This document shows, one piece after another, positions 6,909 through 7,324 of a stretch of DNA of 7,324 bases. Within the stretch, counting starts at the first letter, position 1; the number at the start of each line of letters is the position of its first letter. Source of the DNA: CAZCSK01 sp964501265 (GTDB lineage: Bacteria; Actinomycetota; CADDZG01; JAHWKV01). Both the position numbers and the translations under genes were made by a program. Location of the stretch: the NCBI GenBank assembly GCA_964501265.1, contig CAZCSK010000075.1:1-7324 (forward strand), in the 5' to 3' direction. The notes beneath the pieces are model-generated. The model saw only the letters and a program-made list of their open reading frames with translations, was not told where the DNA came from and did not search any database.

Positions 6909-6935
6909 TGGAATCGAAGGATTGCCTGCATTCCA
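6909..6935. repeat. Inverted repeat TGGAAT-N15-ATTCCA upstream of the operon
   Basis: Perfect 6-bp arms are separated by 15 nt, four bases upstream of the GTG at 6905. It could be an operator or a 5'-leader hairpin for the GrpE-like gene. Short arms at this spacing also occur by chance. Confidence 0.25.
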
Positions 6936-6951
6936 ATTTGCCGCGTATAGT
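6922..6951 (+). promoter_or_regulatory. Possible rightward sigma70-type promoter
   Basis: TTGCCT (6922-6927) and TATAGT (6946-6951) are separated by 18 nt, matching consensus at 4 of 6 and 5 of 6 positions. It would fire away from the operon, toward the dnaJ 3' end, where no convincing gene reads in that direction. It could give a divergent or antisense transcript, or be chance. Confidence 0.2.
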
Positions 6952-6964
6952 TGCACCGTGGCAA
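6938..6964. repeat. Inverted repeat TTGCC-N17-GGCAA upstream of the operon
   Basis: Perfect 5-bp arms, 27 bp overall, the same total length as the adjacent dyad at 6909-6935 but of different sequence. It overlaps the promoter-like TATAGT box on the plus strand. It may be a regulator site; the arms are short enough to be coincidence. Confidence 0.18.
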
Positions 6965-7239
6965 GTCGGAGTTCGGCCGCTATGAGAGTCTACCAGGCAC
7001 CGCTGTAGCCAGGTGTCTGGGCCAGCGCTTGATGGGCATACGCGTGAAGACAAGTTGGAGGAAATGATCCTCAGTTCATGGCTCTCTGCGTGCCCCGAGA
7101 GGGCACTCCGACCTCATGAGATGCCGTCCAATAACGCGACACGATTCGCCCATTCCGTTGCAGCGATCGCGACGCCATTCGCGTGGAGATTAGTTCGCTG
7201 ACGGGGCGCCCACCGTATCCGCTACTGGTAACCCAAGGC

Positions 7240-7324
7240 TCAGTACTTCAGCCCGCCCGCCTCCGCGAACTCCTTCATCATCCGCTCCTGCTCCTCGGAC
7301 AGCTTCTCGGGGACGGAGATCGAC
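7240..7324 (-). CDS. dnaJ: C-terminal end of a canonical DnaJ chaperone (partial, 5' end outside window)
   Basis: The minus-strand frame enters from the right edge and ends at TGA (7242-7240). The 27 visible residues include SVPEKLSEEQERMMKEFAE and finish GGLKY. The 'V-P-x-K-L-x-x-x-Q-x-x-x-(x)-x-x-F-A' pattern is typical of the very C-terminus of full-length DnaJ proteins, after the second client-binding domain. Every visible sense codon ends in G or C, showing a high-GC host gene and a composition unlike the operon downstream. It lies on the same strand as the operon, with its stop about 335-400 nt before the first operon gene. DnaJ is the cochaperone that delivers clients to DnaK and stimulates its ATPase. 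Only the tail is visible, so another J-protein with a DnaJ-type C-terminal domain (CbpA-like) is possible. Confidence 0.65.
   Translation of the reverse strand, partial: SISVPEKLSEEQERMMKEFAEAGGLKY

Larger units (their letters stand above)
6840..7239. promoter_or_regulatory. Intergenic region holding the operon promoter
   Basis: About 400 nt (334 if the GTG at 6905 is the true start) lie between the dnaJ end and the first operon gene. Only short, poorly supported frames occur here. The operon must be promoted from this stretch or by read-through from dnaJ, which runs the same way. I found no leftward sigma70 promoter with good boxes and spacing and no intrinsic terminator after dnaJ. Two short dyads and one rightward promoter-like pair are listed separately. 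There is no tRNA and no recognisable mobile-element remnant. Confidence 0.4.

Noticed and set aside
7100..7126. CIRCE-like heat-shock operator (GCACTC-N9-GAG)
   Set aside because: The spacer is exactly 9 nt, but only 9 of 18 consensus positions match and the second half-site keeps just GAG. Too weak to call an HrcA site.
7013..7201. Small plus-strand frame (62 residues) in the intergenic region, possibly fed by the rightward promoter-like element
   Set aside because: The GTG start lacks a Shine-Dalgarno sequence. The internal ATG at 7064 has GGAGG only 2 nt upstream, too close. The translation has no recognisable feature.
7201..7239. Palindrome GGGCGCCC after the dnaJ stop as a terminator or attachment site
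   Set aside because: Eight-base palindrome with no loop, no T-tract, and no matching copy near the left border.

Overview
The window holds one leftward (minus-strand) operon of five genes. It lies between two partial genes of a high-GC bacterium. From right to left the operon encodes a small GrpE-like nucleotide exchange factor, a large divergent Hsp70 (DnaK-like) ATPase, a classical AAA+ ATPase, a single-pass membrane protein, and a J-like protein with a degenerate HPD motif and a PH-like C-terminal half. The first three joins are overlaps or 2-nt gaps. The last gene follows after a gap of about 87 nt.

The right edge (7240-7324, minus) is the C-terminal end of what looks like a canonical DnaJ. 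All 27 of its visible sense codons end in G or C. The left edge (3-59, plus) carries a short open tail ending in a stop, with G or C at third position in 16 of 18 codons. By contrast, the first 30 codons of the Hsp70 have 19 G/C third positions, and an inspected 60-nt line inside the AAA+ gene is about 52% GC. The simplest reading is that a lower-GC cassette was acquired between a host dnaJ and an unidentified convergent gene. The host phylum cannot be named from this window.

The Hsp70 keeps the catalytic residues of the DnaK nucleotide-binding domain. Its GrpE-like partner would exchange nucleotide, and the last gene supplies a J-like domain in which HPD reads HFD. The AAA+ protein has an FtsH/Cdc48/proteasome-type ATPase module but no protease domain. 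The membrane protein could tether the machinery to the inner membrane. This looks like a self-contained Hsp70/AAA+ remodelling machine. No nuclease, protease, kinase or other toxic effector is recognisable, so a defence or stress role remains inference.

The region from 6840 to 7239 is non-coding or nearly so and must hold the operon promoter, but no strong leftward sigma70 promoter was found there. No tRNA, rRNA, CRISPR array, insertion sequence or flanking direct repeat was seen.
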